DNA from: a beta proteobacterium AAP99
GTDB lineage: Bacteria; Pseudomonadota; Gammaproteobacteria; Burkholderiales; Burkholderiaceae_C
Direction of reading: 5' to 3'
DNA length: 64,000 nt
Assembly: GCA_001295775.1 (NCBI GenBank)
Contig: LJIA01000002.1
Coordinates: 186,001 to 250,000 of the forward strand
Shown in pieces: positions 28,868 to 37,963 of this stretch. Made by a program: the position numbers and the translations under genes. Positions within the stretch are counted from its first letter, which is position 1. Each line of letters opens with the position of its first letter. Below the pieces are notes generated by a model. That model searched no databases and was not told the DNA's origin. It saw only the letters and a program-made list of their open reading frames with translations.

Positions 28868-29680
28868 ATGCAGTTCGATACCTTGTTGGAGCGCACCGAT
28901 GCGGGCATCTCGGAGATCTACAACAAGTCCAACCGGCTGACCCAGAGCGAGCGCGTGGTGCTGCTCATGATCGATGGCCGGGCCGATGTGGCCGCGCTCA
29001 TCGAGAAGATGCCCAGCCTGTCCATGCCGCGCGTGTTCATGGCGATCCGCCGCTTGGGCGAGCTCGGTCTGATCAGTGAGCGCATCATGTCGCCCACGGC
29101 CGATGTGCCGGCGGTGGAGATCGATGACGACATCCGTCAGCAGTTCCTGCAGCAGACGGCCGACGACCCGATCACCATCATTCGCGCGCCCACCGAAGGC
29201 ACCGAGGGCCCCACCACCATTCCGCCTGGCCAGTTCGACAAGATGGTCCGGCAGACCACGCTGCCCATGACGCCGGCGCAGGAGCAGCTCAACGCGCTGA
29301 TGGCCGCCAAGGCACAGGGCGCGGCGGCCGCGAGCACCGAGCTGTCACCCGCTGCCACGCAGGTCATCGACGTCGCCAAGCAGCAGGAAACCATTCGCAC
29401 CCAGGCCGCGCGTCTGATTGCCGAGGGTGATCCGAATGTCGAGGTCGTCGAGGCCAAGCGCAACGAGCGCGATCCGCTGGAAACCGTCGGCCCCACCACC
29501 GTGGGCGCCTTCGCCACGACCGGCGCGATTCCCAAGCCGGTGCCGCCGGCCGCCTCCCGCACGCAGTCGGTACCGGTGCGCAAGAAGCGCAAGCCCAAGG
29601 GCACGCCCTGGTATGTCTACGCCGTCATGTTGTTTGGCGTGGTGCTGATCGGCGTGGCCGCCATGCAGGCGATGCGCTAG
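28868..29680 (+). CDS. Winged-helix-like N-terminal, single-TM C-terminal protein of unknown function
   Basis: 270 residues with SD AAGGAAGG. Residues 20-75 look like a small helical/winged-helix domain (SERVVLLMIDGRADVAALIE, RVFMAIRRLGELGLIS). The middle is a low-complexity Ala/Thr/Pro linker. A basic patch (RKKRKPKGTPW) precedes one C-terminal membrane helix (YVYAVMLFGVVLIGVAAM). The N terminus should be cytoplasmic, so this could be a membrane-tethered regulator. No family recognised. A parS site lies directly downstream. Confidence 0.65.
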   Translation: MQFDTLLERTDAGISEIYNKSNRLTQSERVVLLMIDGRADVAALIEKMPSLSMPRVFMAIRRLGELGLISERIMSPTADVPAVEIDDDIRQQFLQQTADDPITIIRAPTEGTEGPTTIPPGQFDKMVRQTTLPMTPAQEQLNALMAAKAQGAAAASTELSPAATQVIDVAKQQETIRTQAARLIAEGDPNVEVVEAKRNERDPLETVGPTTVGAFATTGAIPKPVPPAASRTQSVPVRKKRKPKGTPWYVYAVMLFGVVLIGVAAMQAMR

Positions 29681-29703
29681 GCCTCGCAAGCCGCACGCAC
29701 CGC

Positions 29704-29719
29704 TGTTTCACGTGAAACA
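29704..29719. other. parS site 1
   Basis: TGTTTCACGTGAAACA, a perfect match to the universal chromosomal parS palindrome bound by ParB. It lies 24 bp after the wHTH/TM gene and 5.8 kb from parA. Confidence 0.95.
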
Positions 29720-29724
29720 AGCGC

Positions 29725-29758
29725 TTCGGGCCGGGGTCTTCCCCGGCCCGAATCCTTT
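29725..29758. terminator. Bidirectional terminator between convergent genes
   Basis: Perfect 12-bp stem TTCGGGCCGGGG (29725-29736) / CCCCGGCCCGAA (29741-29752) with a 4-nt loop, then TCCTTTT. It serves the wHTH/TM gene and probably the subtilase gene on the other strand. Confidence 0.8.
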
Positions 29759-29806
29759 TGGCGGTTTGAATCGTGCAGCCGCCGCGAGCGACCTGCCGGA
29801 GCCTGC

Positions 29807-31630
29807 CTAGAGCTTGATGCCCGCCAGTTCCGCGCTGCGGCGCGGGTTGATCAGGTTCACCTTGCCGCGTCGCTCAGCACCCTGGAGGATCAGGTCCTTG
29901 ACCTGCGCGACCGTCAGTTCCGGCTTGAGGGCGAACAGCTTGCCCGCCAGGTTGGCCACCTGGGGGCTGGCCATGCTGGTGCCGCTGAACTTCACGCGGT
30001 CTCCGCCGGGCAGGAAGCTGTCCACCTCGAAGCCGTTGGCGTGGACCACCACGGTCTTGCCGAAGGTGGAGAAGCTGGTCTCCTCGCCGGCCTTGTCCAC
30101 AGCACCGACGGTGATCAGGTTGGGCAGCTCGAAGCCGGCCGGGATGTATTCGGCAAAGTCGGCGCTGTTGTCCTCGTTGCCGGAGCCAGCCACAAACAGG
30201 ATGTCCGGCGCCGAGGCGATGGCCGCGCGCAGGGCGTCGCGCTCGATGGCAAAGAGCCGGCGAGCGATCTGCTTGCGCTCCTCGGCATCCTTGCCGATGT
30301 TGTGCCAGGCCAGCGCACCTTCATACGTACCCGCCCCATAGCGCCAGCTCATGTTGACCACGCGCACACCATTGGCCTTGAAGGCAGCCACTGCGTCCGT
30401 GTAGGCCTGAGCGGTGCGGCGCGATTGCTCCTCGCTGGGCTTGAGCGGCTCGGACTTCACGCTCCAGAGCATGCTGGCGGCAAAGACGCGAGCAAAGGGG
30501 TTCCCGTCCACGGCAATGCCTGCCACGTGGGTGCCATGCGTGTAGAGGCTGACCAGCGCCATGTCTTCCTGGAAGCTCTTGGACTGCTCGGCCTTCAGGC
30601 CGGCCACGGTCTGCTTGAGCTTGCGGGCATCTTCGGTATCCAGCGCGGCGCGCAGGTCCATGCTGCCCTTGACCAGCTGCTTGAGCTGCGGCCAGCGCGG
30701 CTCGGCCTCGCCCAGCGGGCGCAGCAGGGCCTTGCTCGGGCGGGAGAATTCATCAAACGCGACGCCGCGGCCGGGCAGGGTCTTGAACAGGTTCAGGTCC
30801 ACGCCCGAATCCCAGATGGCCACACCGACGTCCTTGGCCTTGGCGTTGGCCGGGATGGCGAAGGTGCGCGGCGTCCAGATGTCCGGCTTGGCAGCGACTT
30901 GGGTGTTGCGGTCGATCACCGACTGCAGGCCGGCAATGACGGCGGCGCGGATCGGCACGATCTGCTCGTCCTGCAGGCGGGCGCCCACGATCGCGCCGAT
31001 CACGCCTTCCGGCACGTCCATGTTCATGTTGCGTGCCATGACATCGACCTGCTGCTCGAAGCTGCCCTTCACTAGCGCCGGGTTCAGCAGCTCCAGCTGA
31101 CCCTTGAAGCCGCGAACGCTGTCGGCCACGTCCTGCCAGTTCAGGGCGCCGTAGCGGCGCGCCACTTCCGCCTGCACCCAGGCGGCATCGCGATTGCCGG
31201 CAGCGCGGTCGGCAAGGATGCCGGCCATCACGCCCGTGGTGGCGCGCGGGCCTGGCTTGTCCTGCAGGGCGCGCAGCTTCTCCACCAGCGGCGGCAGTGC
31301 GGCCCAGTCACCACGGAACTGCGCCAGGTTCAGCAGGGTGCCGTAATAGGCGCGCAGCGTTGCGGCATCCTTGATGTCGAACTTGTCGAGATCGGCCTTG
31401 GCATTGGCCTCAAGGTTGGCGGCCAGTGCCAGAACTTCGGCCTTCGGGGCGGTCAGGTAGTAGCTCGGCAGCTTGTCGAGCTTGACCGTGCGGCGCGGCA
31501 GTTGCTCAGCGCTGGTGATGACTTGCTTGCTGGCGCCGCTAGGCGCGGTCTGGGCGTGTACTGCGGGCAGGGCGCTCAAGCTCAGGGCGGCGCACAGCGC
31601 CAGGGCGAGCGGGGAGAGGGCAGGTTTCAA
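29807..31630 (-). CDS. Secreted S8 family serine protease (subtilase)
   Basis: 607 residues starting with TTG at 31630 behind a strong AAGGAG. Signal peptide ALALCAALSLSALPAVHAQ. A long pro- or accessory domain spans about residues 28-260. The subtilase core has catalytic Asp274 (AIWDSGVD), His365 (YTHGTHVAG) and Ser552 (SGTSMASPQVA), with oxyanion Asn485 (GSGNED). The Asp-to-His spacing of 91 residues is longer than in classical subtilisins and holds a charged helical insertion. Periplasmic or secreted. Parallel to no neighbour, so monocistronic. Confidence 0.9.
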   Translation of the reverse strand: MKPALSPLALALCAALSLSALPAVHAQTAPSGASKQVITSAEQLPRRTVKLDKLPSYYLTAPKAEVLALAANLEANAKADLDKFDIKDAATLRAYYGTLLNLAQFRGDWAALPPLVEKLRALQDKPGPRATTGVMAGILADRAAGNRDAAWVQAEVARRYGALNWQDVADSVRGFKGQLELLNPALVKGSFEQQVDVMARNMNMDVPEGVIGAIVGARLQDEQIVPIRAAVIAGLQSVIDRNTQVAAKPDIWTPRTFAIPANAKAKDVGVAIWDSGVDLNLFKTLPGRGVAFDEFSRPSKALLRPLGEAEPRWPQLKQLVKGSMDLRAALDTEDARKLKQTVAGLKAEQSKSFQEDMALVSLYTHGTHVAGIAVDGNPFARVFAASMLWSVKSEPLKPSEEQSRRTAQAYTDAVAAFKANGVRVVNMSWRYGAGTYEGALAWHNIGKDAEERKQIARRLFAIERDALRAAIASAPDILFVAGSGNEDNSADFAEYIPAGFELPNLITVGAVDKAGEETSFSTFGKTVVVHANGFEVDSFLPGGDRVKFSGTSMASPQVANLAGKLFALKPELTVAQVKDLILQGAERRGKVNLINPRRSAELAGIKL

Positions 31631-31755
31631 GACGGGCTCCTTCAGGGTGCTTTTCCTGTGCTGTGCAGTGTGCGCGACGCGCCGGTCGGTGTGGGCCGAT
31701 CTGCGGCGAGCTGCGGTTTTCGTGGCATCGATGGGAGGCTTGCGTGAATCGGGCG

Positions 31756-31771
31756 TGTTCCACGTGGAACA
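31756..31771. other. parS site 2
   Basis: TGTTCCACGTGGAACA, a perfect palindrome of the parS family differing from the universal consensus at the two symmetric positions often variable in proteobacteria. Confidence 0.93.
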
Positions 31772-31803
31772 GCAGCGGCCCGTCGCCCGGCCAGGCCGAC
31801 GCC

Positions 31804-31819
31804 TGTTCCACGTGAAACA
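31804..31819. other. parS site 3
   Basis: TGTTCCACGTGAAACA, a hybrid of sites 1 and 2 with one mismatch in symmetry. It is centred 48 bp from site 2. Confidence 0.93.
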
Positions 31820-31918
31820 CCGCGGGTCTGAGCCGCCCGCCTAGGCGCAACTCGCCGCCCTCTCTAAAATTCGGGGTTTGCTGATCGGCCTTCCGATCAG
31901 GCGCATTCAAGGACGCTC

Positions 31919-33856
31919 ATGCTGTACCCCGTGGAATTCGATGTGATCGTGGTCGGTGGTGGCCATGCCGGCAGCGAGGCCGCGCTGGGCGCTGCGCGCA
32001 TGGGTGCCAAGACGCTCCTGCTCACGCACAGCATCGAGACCCTCGGCCAGATGAGCTGCAACCCGTCGATCGGCGGCATCGGCAAGGGCCATCTGGTCAA
32101 GGAGATCGATGCACTGGGCGGCGCCATGGCGATTGCCACGGACGAAGCCGGCATCCAGTTCCGCATCCTCAACAGCTCCAAGGGCCCTGCCGTGCGCGCC
32201 ACGCGCGCGCAGGGTGACCGCGTGCTCTACCGCAAGGCCATCCGCACGCGCCTGGAGAACCAGCCGAACCTCACGCTGTTCCAGGGCGCGGTGGACGACC
32301 TGATGGTCGAGGCTGGCCGCGTGGCCGGCGCCATTACCCAGATCGGCATCCGCTTTCGCAGCCGCGCCGTGGTGCTCACGGCCGGCACCTTTCTGGACGG
32401 CAAGATCCACGTCGGCCTGCAGAACCACACCGGCGGCCGGGCGGGCGATCCCGCGGCGGTCACGCTGTCGGCCCGCCTGAAAGAGTTGAAGCTGCCGCAG
32501 GGGCGCCTGAAGACCGGTACGCCGCCGCGCATCGACGGCCGCACGATCGACTTCGCCCGCTGCACCGAGCAGCCCGGAGATGGGATGCCCGGCGCAGACA
32601 ACCCCGTCATGCCCGTCTTCAGCTTCATGGGCACGGCCGCGATGCACCCGCAGCAGCTGCCCTGCTGGATCACGCACACGACAGAGCGTACGCACGAGAT
32701 CATCCGCGGCGGGCTGGACCGCAGCCCCATGTACACCGGCGTGATCGAGGGCGTGGGCCCGCGCTACTGCCCGAGCATCGAGGACAAGATCCACCGCTTT
32801 GCCGACAAGGCGAGCCACCAGATCTTCCTCGAACCCGAAGGCCTGACCACGCACGAGTTCTACCCGAATGGCATCTCCACTAGCCTGCCGTTTGATGTGC
32901 AGCTGGCGCTGGTGCACAGCATCCCGGGTCTGGAGAGCGCACACATCCTGCGCCCCGGCTACGCCATCGAGTACGACTACTTCGACCCCCGCGCCCTGAA
33001 GGCGAGCCTGGAGACCAAGGCGATTGACGGCCTGTTCTTCGCCGGGCAGATCAATGGCACCACGGGCTACGAGGAAGCCGCCGCCCAGGGCCTGCTGGCC
33101 GGCCTGAATGCAGCGCTGCAGGTGCGCGGCGAGGCGGCGTGGTGCCCCCGCCGCGACGAAGCCTATCTGGGCGTGCTGGTCGATGACCTGATCACCCGCG
33201 GCGTGACCGAGCCCTACCGCATGTTTACCAGCCGGGCCGAATACCGCCTCTCCCTGCGCGAAGACAACGCCGACGCCCGGCTGACCGAGATCGGCCGCAA
33301 GCTCGGTTGCGTGGACGACGCCCGCTGGGACGCCTTCAACCGCAAGCGCGACGCCGTCGCCGCCGAGACCGAGCGCCTCAAGGCCACCTGGGTGCATCCC
33401 GGCATCATCGACCAGGCCTCCGCCGAGGCCGTGCTCGGCCAGCCGATCGAGCGCGAATACACCCTGGCCGACCTGCTGAAGCGTCCGGGTGTTGACTACC
33501 CGAAATTGTTCGAATTGCGGGACAAGTCCGGTGGACAACTTTGTGGACAAGCCGTGGAAAACGGGGTGGTGGCCGAGCAGGTCGAGATCGGCATCAAGTA
33601 CGCCGGCTACATCGCGCGGCAGGCCGAAGAAGTGGCCAAGGCCGGCCACTACGAAAGCACCCGTTTGCCTGTGGATATCGATTACGTGCAGGTCCGCGGT
33701 CTGTCCAAGGAAATTCAGCAAAAGCTGAACACCCACCGCCCGGAAACCGTGGGCCAGGCCGGCCGGATCTCCGGTGTGACGCCGGCAGCGATTTCGCTGC
33801 TGATGGTGCATCTCAAGCGCATCAACCAGGCGGCGGGGGCGAGCAAGGCGGCTTGA
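31919..33856 (+). CDS. mnmG: tRNA uridine-5-carboxymethylaminomethyl modification enzyme MnmG
   Basis: 645 residues. FAD enzyme that partners MnmE on tRNA U34. N-terminal Rossmann motif [19 protein letters not shown], followed by [20 protein letters not shown], the MnmG family signature. [22 protein letters not shown] is the second FAD contact. The C-terminal helical domain contains the coding sequence of a DnaA-box-like pair near 33531-33549. SD AAGGA. Starts the classic mnmG-rsmG-parAB order, here interrupted by small genes. Confidence 0.97.
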   Translation: MLYPVEFDVIVVGGGHAGSEAALGAARMGAKTLLLTHSIETLGQMSCNPSIGGIGKGHLVKEIDALGGAMAIATDEAGIQFRILNSSKGPAVRATRAQGDRVLYRKAIRTRLENQPNLTLFQGAVDDLMVEAGRVAGAITQIGIRFRSRAVVLTAGTFLDGKIHVGLQNHTGGRAGDPAAVTLSARLKELKLPQGRLKTGTPPRIDGRTIDFARCTEQPGDGMPGADNPVMPVFSFMGTAAMHPQQLPCWITHTTERTHEIIRGGLDRSPMYTGVIEGVGPRYCPSIEDKIHRFADKASHQIFLEPEGLTTHEFYPNGISTSLPFDVQLALVHSIPGLESAHILRPGYAIEYDYFDPRALKASLETKAIDGLFFAGQINGTTGYEEAAAQGLLAGLNAALQVRGEAAWCPRRDEAYLGVLVDDLITRGVTEPYRMFTSRAEYRLSLREDNADARLTEIGRKLGCVDDARWDAFNRKRDAVAAETERLKATWVHPGIIDQASAEAVLGQPIEREYTLADLLKRPGVDYPKLFELRDKSGGQLCGQAVENGVVAEQVEIGIKYAGYIARQAEEVAKAGHYESTRLPVDIDYVQVRGLSKEIQQKLNTHRPETVGQAGRISGVTPAAISLLMVHLKRINQAAGASKAA

Positions 33857-33889
33857 GTGCCGCGCCGCGCCACAGCAGTAAAAGAACAT

Positions 33890-33949
33890 TTTCGGCCAAG
33901 AAATCGAAAGCCGGCTATCGGCTGAAGAAGCTCACAGGATAAGCGGAAA
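33890..33949 (+). repeat. Dispersed repeat, degenerate copy F
   Basis: TTTTCGGCCAAGAAATCGAAA-like hairpin region followed by CACAGGATAAGCGGAAA (33933-33949). Only the tail is well conserved. It occupies part of the 270-bp gap between mnmG and rsmG, which otherwise shows nothing recognisable. Confidence 0.5.
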
Positions 33950-34126
33950 GTGGCCGAACTGTCGATTGAAGTAAGTCATTTTCGGTCTTAATTCATTGGA
34001 ACTGCTTCGACATCCTGTGTGCCATGCGGCGCCCGGCGCGTGCCGACATCTGCATGGCGCCGCGCAGCCGGCCCGCGCCCTGCTGTCACAATCGCGGCTC
34101 CTGCCGCCCGCCCGCAGCTCAACCCC

Positions 34127-34780
34127 ATGCCCCAGACCGCCGCGCTGACCTCCGCCATCGAACACGGCGCCGCCGAGCTGCGCTGCGGCCTTCCTGCGGG
34201 TGGGGCCGAGAAGCTGGCGCGCTACGTGGAGCTGCTGGCCAAGTGGAACAGCAAGATCAACCTCACGGCCATCCGCGATCCGGCCGAGATGGTCACGCAT
34301 CACATTCTTGACAGTCTGGCCGTGGTGCCGGAGTTCGCCCGGTTCACGCAAGGGCAGGGCGTTCGCGTTGCGGACATCGGCACCGGCGCGGGGCTGCCGG
34401 GCATCGTGCTCGCTGTGGCGCTGCCGCAGCTGCACGTGACCTGCATCGACGCAGTGGAAAAGAAGATCAGCTTCGTGCAGCAGGCCATCGGCGCGCTGGG
34501 CCTCACGAATGCCCGCGCGATCGCAGGGCGCGTAGAACAGCACCGGGAGATCTACGACATCGTCACCTGCCGGGCCTTTGCCTCGCTCTCCGAGATCGTG
34601 CAGCTCACGGGGCATCTGGTGGCGCGTGGCGGCTGCATTCTGGCCATGAAGGGGCCGCGCCTGGACGCCGAGGCTGCGGCGCTGCCTGCGGGCTGGTCCT
34701 TCCTCGGCGCGATGGACCTGCGCGTACCGGGCCTGGACGAGACGCGCAATCTGGCGCTGCTGCGGCGCGCGGCCGACTGA
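34127..34780 (+). CDS. rsmG: 16S rRNA (guanine-N7)-methyltransferase RsmG
   Basis: 217 residues from the ATG at 34127. It methylates G527 of 16S rRNA using SAM. Family motifs: YVELLAKWNSKINLTAIRDP, then HHILDSL, the SAM-binding VADIGTGAGLPGIVLA, and the catalytic-region segment VTCRAFASLSEIV. Length matches the family. An upstream ATG at 34019 would add 36 unrelated residues. Confidence 0.96.
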   Translation: MPQTAALTSAIEHGAAELRCGLPAGGAEKLARYVELLAKWNSKINLTAIRDPAEMVTHHILDSLAVVPEFARFTQGQGVRVADIGTGAGLPGIVLAVALPQLHVTCIDAVEKKISFVQQAIGALGLTNARAIAGRVEQHREIYDIVTCRAFASLSEIVQLTGHLVARGGCILAMKGPRLDAEAAALPAGWSFLGAMDLRVPGLDETRNLALLRRAAD

Positions 34781-34866
34781 GCTGCCCGCGCGGGCAGGGC
34801 GGCCCGGGTGCGGGGTGCGGCGGTGCGAAACTCGGCCACTTCCATCGACCCGCTCGCTGAATCCCC

Positions 34867-35487
34867 ATGACCGCACTTGCCATCACCGACCTCTGGGCCT
34901 TCGTGATTGCCGTGATCGTGTTCCTCGCGATCCCCGGCCCGGGCACCTTTGCGCTGCTCACGGGCACGAGCAAGGGCGGCGTGCGCGGCGGCTATGCCAC
35001 GCTGGCCGGGCTGGTGCTGGGCGATCAGGTACTGATGTGGCTGGCGGTGGCCGGTGTGGCGGCCCTGCTCAAGGCGCACCCGGCGGTGTTTCATGCGGTG
35101 CAGTACGCGGGCGCGGCCTACCTGGTGTGGATCGGCATCGGGCTGCTGCGTGCGAAGGAGGGTGCCGGGACGGGCTTCATTCCGATGCAAGCGGGCCACT
35201 GGTTCCGGCAGGGTTTCCTGATCACGGTGCTCAACCCCAAGGCCATCGTGTTCTACATGGCCTTTTTCCCGCTGTTCATCGACCCGGCGCGCGATCCCGG
35301 TCTGGCCACCTTTGCCGTGATGGCGCTGCTGATCGCGCTCATCACGCTGGTCTACTGCACCGGCATCATTTTCATCGGCGATGCGCTGGCCCGGCGATTG
35401 CGAGACAATCGACGTTTTGGCAACTGGATGCAGCGCGCCGCCGGGGTCTTCCTGATCGGCTTCGGCATCCGGCTGGGCACGCAGTAG
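34867..35487 (+). CDS. LysE family exporter
   Basis: 206 residues, the family length, with about six membrane segments. The N-terminal FLAIPGPGTFALLTGTSKGG is the LysE/RhtB signature PGP, and FLITVLNPKAIVFYMAFFPLFI is the second conserved block (NPK). Family members export amino acids or homoserine lactones. Substrate unknown. Confidence 0.9.
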   Translation: MTALAITDLWAFVIAVIVFLAIPGPGTFALLTGTSKGGVRGGYATLAGLVLGDQVLMWLAVAGVAALLKAHPAVFHAVQYAGAAYLVWIGIGLLRAKEGAGTGFIPMQAGHWFRQGFLITVLNPKAIVFYMAFFPLFIDPARDPGLATFAVMALLIALITLVYCTGIIFIGDALARRLRDNRRFGNWMQRAAGVFLIGFGIRLGTQ

Positions 35488-35521
35488 GGCCGCGGGGGCG
35501 GCCCCATCACGACGGACTCTG

Positions 35522-36313
35522 ATGAAAATCTTTTGTGTCGCCAACCAGAAGGGTGGCGTGGGCAAGACCACCACCGCGGTGAACCTGGCCGCCGGGCTGG
35601 CGCAGATCGGTCAGCGCGTGCTGCTCGTGGATCTGGACCCGCAGGGCAACGCCACCATGGGTTCTGGGGTGGCCAAGCAGTCGCTCAAGACCACGGTCTA
35701 TCACGTGCTGATCGGCTCGACCACGGTGGCGCAGGCCCGCATCAGGACCGAGGCCGGCTACGACGTGCTGCCCGCCAACCGCGAGCTGGCCGGGGCCGAG
35801 GTGGAACTGGTCGAGCTCGATGACCGCGAGCGTCGCATGAAAAGCGCGCTGGCCACGGTGGCTGCTGACTACGACTTCATCCTCATCGACTGCCCGCCCA
35901 GCCTGTCGATGCTCACGCTCAACGCGCTCGTGAGTGCGCATGGCGTCATCATTCCCATGCAGTGCGAATACTTCGCGCTCGAAGGGCTGACGGATCTGGT
36001 CAACACCATCAAGCGCGTGACTGGCGCCTTCAACAAGGAGCTCACCATCATCGGCCTGCTGCGCGTGATGTTCGACCCCCGCATGACCCTGGCCCAGCAG
36101 GTCAGCAGTCAGCTCGAGAAGCACTTTGCCGACAAGGTCTTCCGCACCATCATCCCGCGCAATGTGCGTCTGGCCGAGGCGCCCAGCTACGGCCAGCCCG
36201 GCGTGGTGTTCGACCCCGCCTCCAAGGGCGCGCAGGCCTACGTGGGCTTTGCCGAGGAGCTGGTTTCGCGCATGGCCTCGGTGGACGCCGCCGGCGCCAG
36301 GGTGGCGGCATGA
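35522..36313 (+). CDS. parA: Chromosome partitioning ATPase ParA
   Basis: 263 residues. ParA-ATP binds DNA non-specifically and, stimulated by ParB, pulls origins apart. The deviant Walker A KGGVGKTTTAVNLAAGL is at residues 10-26, Walker B-like FILIDCPPSLSMLT and the C-terminal RNVRLAEAPSYGQP are present. It lacks an N-terminal HTH, so it is the chromosomal (Soj) type. Stop overlaps the hydrolase start by ATGA; parB is 1.65 kb downstream rather than adjacent. Confidence 0.97.
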   Translation: MKIFCVANQKGGVGKTTTAVNLAAGLAQIGQRVLLVDLDPQGNATMGSGVAKQSLKTTVYHVLIGSTTVAQARIRTEAGYDVLPANRELAGAEVELVELDDRERRMKSALATVAADYDFILIDCPPSLSMLTLNALVSAHGVIIPMQCEYFALEGLTDLVNTIKRVTGAFNKELTIIGLLRVMFDPRMTLAQQVSSQLEKHFADKVFRTIIPRNVRLAEAPSYGQPGVVFDPASKGAQAYVGFAEELVSRMASVDAAGARVAA

Positions 36314-36882
36314 GCGGGCCGCTGGCAAACGCGCAGGTGCTGCTGCTGCCCGGCTGGGAGAACAGCGGCCCCAAGCACTGGCAAAGCCGCTGGGCGTTTC
36401 TCTACAACTACCCGCGCGTGGGGGGCGCAGCCGCCGGCTTTGACGAGCAGGCCTACTGGTTCGCGCCCAAGCTGATCGACTGGATCACCGCGCTGGAAGG
36501 CGCCGTGGCGGCGGCGAGCGCGCCGGTCGTGCTGGTGGCGCACAGCCTGGCCTGCCATCAGGTGGCGCATTGGGCGCGGCAGACGGCGCACGCCGGCAAG
36601 GTGAAGGGCGCGCTGCTGGTGGCGCCGCCGGACATCGAAATGCCGCGCTGGGATCAGGCGCCCTTCGTGAGCTTCCGGCCGATTCCGCGCCAGCGCCTGC
36701 CCTTCGCAAGCATCGTGCTGGCCGCCACGAACGACCCCTTCGGCAGCCAGATCCGCGCGCGCGACATGGCGGCGGACTGGGGCAGCCAGTTCATCGGCGT
36801 GGGGCTGATGGGCCATATCAACAGCGACAGCGGCCTGGGCGACTGGGCGGCCGGCCACGAACTGCTGGCGCAGTTCAAGTAG
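36310..36882 (+). CDS. RBBP9/YdeN-type alpha/beta hydrolase
   Basis: 190 residues from the ATG overlapping the parA stop. The N-terminal LLPGWENSGPKHWQSRW and the nucleophile elbow VLVAHSLACHQVAHWA (GxSxx replaced by AHSLAC) are the RBBP9 hallmarks; the C-terminal GLMGHINSDSGLGDWA carries the catalytic His. Small serine hydrolase, cytoplasmic, substrate unknown. Often found between parA and parB in Burkholderiales. Confidence 0.88.
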   Translation: MSGPLANAQVLLLPGWENSGPKHWQSRWAFLYNYPRVGGAAAGFDEQAYWFAPKLIDWITALEGAVAAASAPVVLVAHSLACHQVAHWARQTAHAGKVKGALLVAPPDIEMPRWDQAPFVSFRPIPRQRLPFASIVLAATNDPFGSQIRARDMAADWGSQFIGVGLMGHINSDSGLGDWAAGHELLAQFK

Positions 36883-36907
36883 CGTCTTCAGCTCGCCTCG
36901 ACGCCTC

Positions 36908-37813
36908 GTGAGCGACACCGACTCCGCACTGCTGGCCGGCTGGAGCAAGCCCGCTGCCCAGGATGACGCCTCGGCCGTGCCGGCCAGCATTCCAGTCGCA
37001 CTGCGCAGCGAGGCGGGCCTGCTGGCCTTTACGCTGGAGCAGGCGAGCCTGAACAGCAGCCAGCCCATCGAGCAGGCCTTTCACGACGGCTGGTTGCTGC
37101 GCTTCTCGCCGGGCAAGGCCAAGCGTGCGCGCAGCGTGCAGCCGCTGATCGCCGGCGCGCTGCCGCTGGAAGACAAGATCAGCCATGTGCGCCGCTTCTA
37201 CGAGGCGCGCGGCCTGACGCCGATCATCCGGATCACGCCGATGGCGCAGCCCGCGCATCTGGATGACACCCTGGCCGCACTGGGCTGGCGCGCCTTCGAG
37301 GACTGCCGCGTGATGCAGCGCACGCTCGACCCGCGCCTGCCGGTCTTCGATGACGCCGAGGCCGCATCGCGCGGCCTGAAGCTGGTGGAGATGAACGTGG
37401 CGGACTTCACGCGCCTGATCGGCGGCTGGCGCGGCTCCTCGGCCACCGCCATCGCGGTCCATGCCGCGCGCCTGAACGCGCAGCCCTTTGCAAGCCGCAT
37501 GCTCGCGCTGCATGACGCGCACGGGCCGGCGGCCGTGGGCCAGTTCGTGCTGGAAGCCGAAGGCGCCGGGCCGACCGTGGGCGGCGTGGTCGGGCTGTTC
37601 GACATCTTCACCGCCGCCGAGGTGCGCGGCCAGGGCCACGCCCGGCGCCTGACCGCCGCGCTGCTCGACCACGCCACGCTCGCCGGCGCGCGCCGCGCCT
37701 ACCTGCAGGTGGACGCGCATAATGTCGCCGCGCGCGCCGTCTACTCGGCCCTCGGGTTCACGGACCTGTACGCCTACTGGTATCGCGCACCGGGTGCCAT
37801 TCTTCAGCCATAA
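36908..37813 (+). CDS. GNAT family N-acetyltransferase
   Basis: 301 residues with a GTG start. The C-terminal GNAT domain has the acetyl-CoA motif AEVRGQGHARRLTAALLDHA and the following YLQVDAHNVAARAVYSALGF. The N-terminal ~150 residues carry a second, degenerate GNAT-like fold (FEDCRVMQRTL). Such two-domain GNATs act on small metabolites or proteins; the substrate is unknown. It belongs to the parA-to-parB block. Its 3' end overlaps an inverted half-copy of the dispersed repeat. Confidence 0.85.
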   Translation: MSDTDSALLAGWSKPAAQDDASAVPASIPVALRSEAGLLAFTLEQASLNSSQPIEQAFHDGWLLRFSPGKAKRARSVQPLIAGALPLEDKISHVRRFYEARGLTPIIRITPMAQPAHLDDTLAALGWRAFEDCRVMQRTLDPRLPVFDDAEAASRGLKLVEMNVADFTRLIGGWRGSSATAIAVHAARLNAQPFASRMLALHDAHGPAAVGQFVLEAEGAGPTVGGVVGLFDIFTAAEVRGQGHARRLTAALLDHATLAGARRAYLQVDAHNVAARAVYSALGFTDLYAYWYRAPGAILQP

Positions 37814-37831
37814 ATGCCTGAAGAGGCGCAT
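37803..37831 (-). repeat. Dispersed repeat, partial inverted copy D'
   Basis: Minus-strand ATGCGCCTCTTCAGGC then ATTTATGGCTGAA, facing copy D 35 bp away. It overlaps the last codons of the GNAT gene. Confidence 0.75.
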
Positions 37832-37865
37832 CCAGCAAGCCTCTAAAACACGAGATCAAGGATTC

Positions 37866-37918
37866 ATGCGCTTCTTCAGGCCAAAATGCCTGAAAACCCG
37901 CATGGGACAAGCGGAAAA
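37866..37918 (+). repeat. Dispersed palindromic repeat, copy D (best copy)
   Basis: Best-preserved copy, 46 bp upstream of parB. Perfect hairpin TTCAGGCCAAAATGCCTGAA at 37875-37894, then AACCCGCATGGGACAAGCGGAAAA with the tail at 37904-37918. Confidence 0.9.
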
Positions 37919-37963
37919 CCTTGCCGGAGTGCGGCCAGGCACCGCAGATTTGCAAAGACCACG

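Larger units (their letters stand above)
31631..31918. other. Subtilase-mnmG divergent region carrying two parS sites
   Basis: About 290 bp with the promoters of both divergent genes and two parS sites listed separately. No further gene seen. Confidence 0.7.

Noticed and set aside
31907-33889. 660-codon minus-strand ORF opposite mnmG
   Set aside because: Exactly covers mnmG, whose motifs are unambiguous; high-GC antisense artefact.
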